64,000 nucleotides of DNA from Denitrificimonas halotolerans. GTDB lineage: Bacteria > Pseudomonadota > Gammaproteobacteria > Pseudomonadales > Pseudomonadaceae. The notes beneath the pieces were generated by a model. That model was not told the origin of the DNA. It saw only the letters and a program-made list of their open reading frames with translations, and did not search any database. How positions within the stretch are numbered: position 1 is the first letter of the stretch; each line of letters opens with the position of its first letter. A program made the translations under genes and the position numbers. Positions 62,571 through 64,000 of this stretch are shown one piece after another. Location of the stretch: contig NZ_JAXIVU010000001.1 in the NCBI RefSeq assembly GCF_034259425.1, forward strand, positions 124,001 through 188,000, read 5' to 3'.

Positions 62571-64000
62571 ATGAACTTGCAACTGGGCTTAGTCTTATTT
62601 CTACTACTCTGCGCAATGGTTTTATTTGTACGCAATAAACCACGCATGGATGTTGTTGCTGTGCTAATGATTGTAGCGCTACCTCTAACGGGTGTACTCA
62701 GCACACAAGAGACTTTAGCCGGCTTTAGCGATCCTAGCGTTGTCGTGATCGCCGCTTTATTTGTGATTGGCGAAGGCCTGGTACGTACAGGTATCGCCTA
62801 TCAGCTTGGCGAACGTTTAATGCACCGCTCAGGAAATAGCGAGATACGCCTTATTGTGCTCCTCATGCTGACCGTTGCGGGGTTGGGTTCCATTATGAGC
62901 TCCACAGGTGTGGTAGCTATTTTTATTCCTGTAGTTCTGAGCATCGCAGCCCGCTTAAACATTCCACCTAGCCGCTTAATGATGCCACTCAGTTTTGCAG
63001 GCTTAATCAGTGGCATGCTTACACTGGTTGCTACACCCCCCAACATGATTGTGCACAGTGAGTTGGTACGTACAGGCTATACAGGCTTTAGCTTTTTTGC
63101 TTTTGCGCCTATTGGTTTAGCAATTTTATTTTTAGGCATCATTTATATGTTGCTCACACGCCATTGGCTTGCTCAACCTGACAAACAAAAAACTAAGCAT
63201 GAGCAACGTCATAAAATTGCTGACTTGGTACATGAGTACCGCCTAGTTGGACGCGAACGAAGACTACGTGTACGCCCTAACTCAAAACTCGCAGGACAAA
63301 CGCTAGATGAACTGCACTTGCGTAAAGAATACGGTATCAATGTAATTGCCATTGAACGCCAACGCCGCTTTCGCATCAAGCTGCTCAACGCCACAGGCAC
63401 GACTGAACTAGAAGCCGGTGATATTCTACTGGTTGACTTAGTTAGCCCTTCAATTAACTTATTAGGCTCTTACTATGAACTGGGCATCGAACCAGTATCG
63501 ATGCAAAACAGTTATTTTCATGACCATCACCGAGAACTAGGCTTAGCTGAAGTCATGCTACCCCCTGACTCTCGCTTAGCCGGTCAAACCATTCAGGAAC
63601 TGGGTTTTCGTTCCAAACGCAAACTGAATGTCTTGGGTCTACGTCGCAATCAAAAAGCCCTTGATGGCTTATTAGTAGATGAAGAGCTCAAAGCTGGCGA
63701 CACTTTATTAGTCGCCGGCAACTGGACGCATATCCGTGATTTACAAAGTCATAGCCGTGACTATTTAGTCTTGAGCTTACCAGCTGAAGTTGATGATGTT
63801 GCGCCAGCGATAAGCCAAGCCCCTCATGCTTTATTCAGCTTGGCGGTAATGATTATTCTAATGGTCGCAGGTTTAGTACCTAACGTCATTGCGGTGCTCA
63901 TTGGTTGCTTATTAATGGGCGCCTTTCGCTGTATTGATATGGAAAGTGCCTACCGTTCAATTCACTGGCAAAGTATTGTGCTGATTGTCGGCATGCTACC
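62571..64000 (+). CDS. SLC13-family transporter with RCK_C domains, C-terminus cut by window end
   Basis: This frame has 476 codons and no stop before the window ends. It starts MNLQLGLVLFLLLCAMVLF, with the SLC13/divalent-anion symporter segments MDVVAVLMIVALPLTGVLS, GFSDPSVVVIAALFVIGEGL, STGVVAIFIPVVLSIA and GMLTLVATPPNMIVH. Two cytosolic TrkA-C/RCK_C domains follow (about residues 220-300 and 310-395; LRVRPNSKLAGQTLDELHL, PPDSRLAGQTIQELGFRSK) before the helices resume. Such proteins (YfbS/SdcS-like) are thought to carry sulfate or dicarboxylates with Na+. It starts one base after the ABC ATPase gene, though it is a complete transporter class of its own. Confidence 0.9.
   Translation, partial: MNLQLGLVLFLLLCAMVLFVRNKPRMDVVAVLMIVALPLTGVLSTQETLAGFSDPSVVVIAALFVIGEGLVRTGIAYQLGERLMHRSGNSEIRLIVLLMLTVAGLGSIMSSTGVVAIFIPVVLSIAARLNIPPSRLMMPLSFAGLISGMLTLVATPPNMIVHSELVRTGYTGFSFFAFAPIGLAILFLGIIYMLLTRHWLAQPDKQKTKHEQRHKIADLVHEYRLVGRERRLRVRPNSKLAGQTLDELHLRKEYGINVIAIERQRRFRIKLLNATGTTELEAGDILLVDLVSPSINLLGSYYELGIEPVSMQNSYFHDHHRELGLAEVMLPPDSRLAGQTIQELGFRSKRKLNVLGLRRNQKALDGLLVDEELKAGDTLLVAGNWTHIRDLQSHSRDYLVLSLPAEVDDVAPAISQAPHALFSLAVMIILMVAGLVPNVIAVLIGCLLMGAFRCIDMESAYRSIHWQSIVLIVGML

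Noticed and set aside
1..64000. CRISPR arrays, tRNA and rRNA genes, prophage
   Set aside because: No regularly spaced repeats, cloverleaf-like sequences, rRNA motifs or phage structural genes were seen on reading. A tRNA or covariance scan would be needed to exclude small RNA genes fully.

Overview
The window comes from the chromosome of a gammaproteobacterium of the order Pseudomonadales. It most resembles the AT-richer relatives of Pseudomonas. This is inferred from protein character and gene neighbourhoods: a GntR regulator directly before smc, map-glnD-arsC-like-dapD-csdA-csdE, rpsP-rimM-trmD-rplS, ribH-nusB-thiL-pgpA, and a fused MnmC. No rRNA or tRNA gene, CRISPR array or prophage was seen.

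Layout. 1-1733: the start of mntP on the minus strand behind a yybP-ykoY manganese riboswitch, a poorly coding stretch, and a decayed tnpB element. 1734-8111: a signalling block. It holds a response regulator truncated by the tnpB element and frameshifted, a TonB-dependent receptor with an in-frame stop, an intact 7TMR-DISM histidine kinase and a diguanylate cyclase. 8295-11252: a GC-richer three-gene cassette of unknown function. It encodes a four-helix membrane protein, a cytochrome b fused to a sulfite-oxidase-type molybdopterin domain, and an unrecognised soluble protein. This is the best candidate for an undescribed redox system. 11436-13785: a SulP anion transporter with a double universal stress protein. 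13942-22509: a lactate regulon (lldR, operator, lldP-lutABC-dld). 22540-23564: azlCD. 23688-28312: a cold-shock protein, smc and a GntR regulator.

28587-37570 is a plus-strand housekeeping run: mnmC, map, glnD, a small membrane protein, an ArsC/YffB-like protein, dapD, csdA and csdE. 37724-42266 holds lipid-related genes (MaoC hydratase, alpha/beta hydrolase, fadD) and xerD. 42549-46017 is the ribosome and signal recognition particle block (rplS, trmD, rimM, rpsP, ffh). 46194-50160 carries a Maf-family pyrophosphatase, a YbaN-like protein, a UPF0149 protein and recQ. 50227-56585 is a minus-strand riboflavin supercluster behind an FMN riboswitch: ribC, ribBX, ribH, nusB, thiL, pgpA, then nrdR-ribD. 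56915-64000 holds valS, a TrpXYZ-like ABC importer with an attenuator-like hairpin after the binding-protein gene, and an SLC13/RCK transporter cut by the window end.

The two ends of the window are therefore different in kind. The first 11 kb is accessory, partly decayed and of mixed base composition. From about 11.4 kb onward the genes are conserved, tightly packed operons whose boundaries are marked by clear hairpin terminators. Starts were chosen from Shine-Dalgarno spacing, overlap with the upstream gene and agreement with family N-termini. GC contrasts were judged by eye and not computed.
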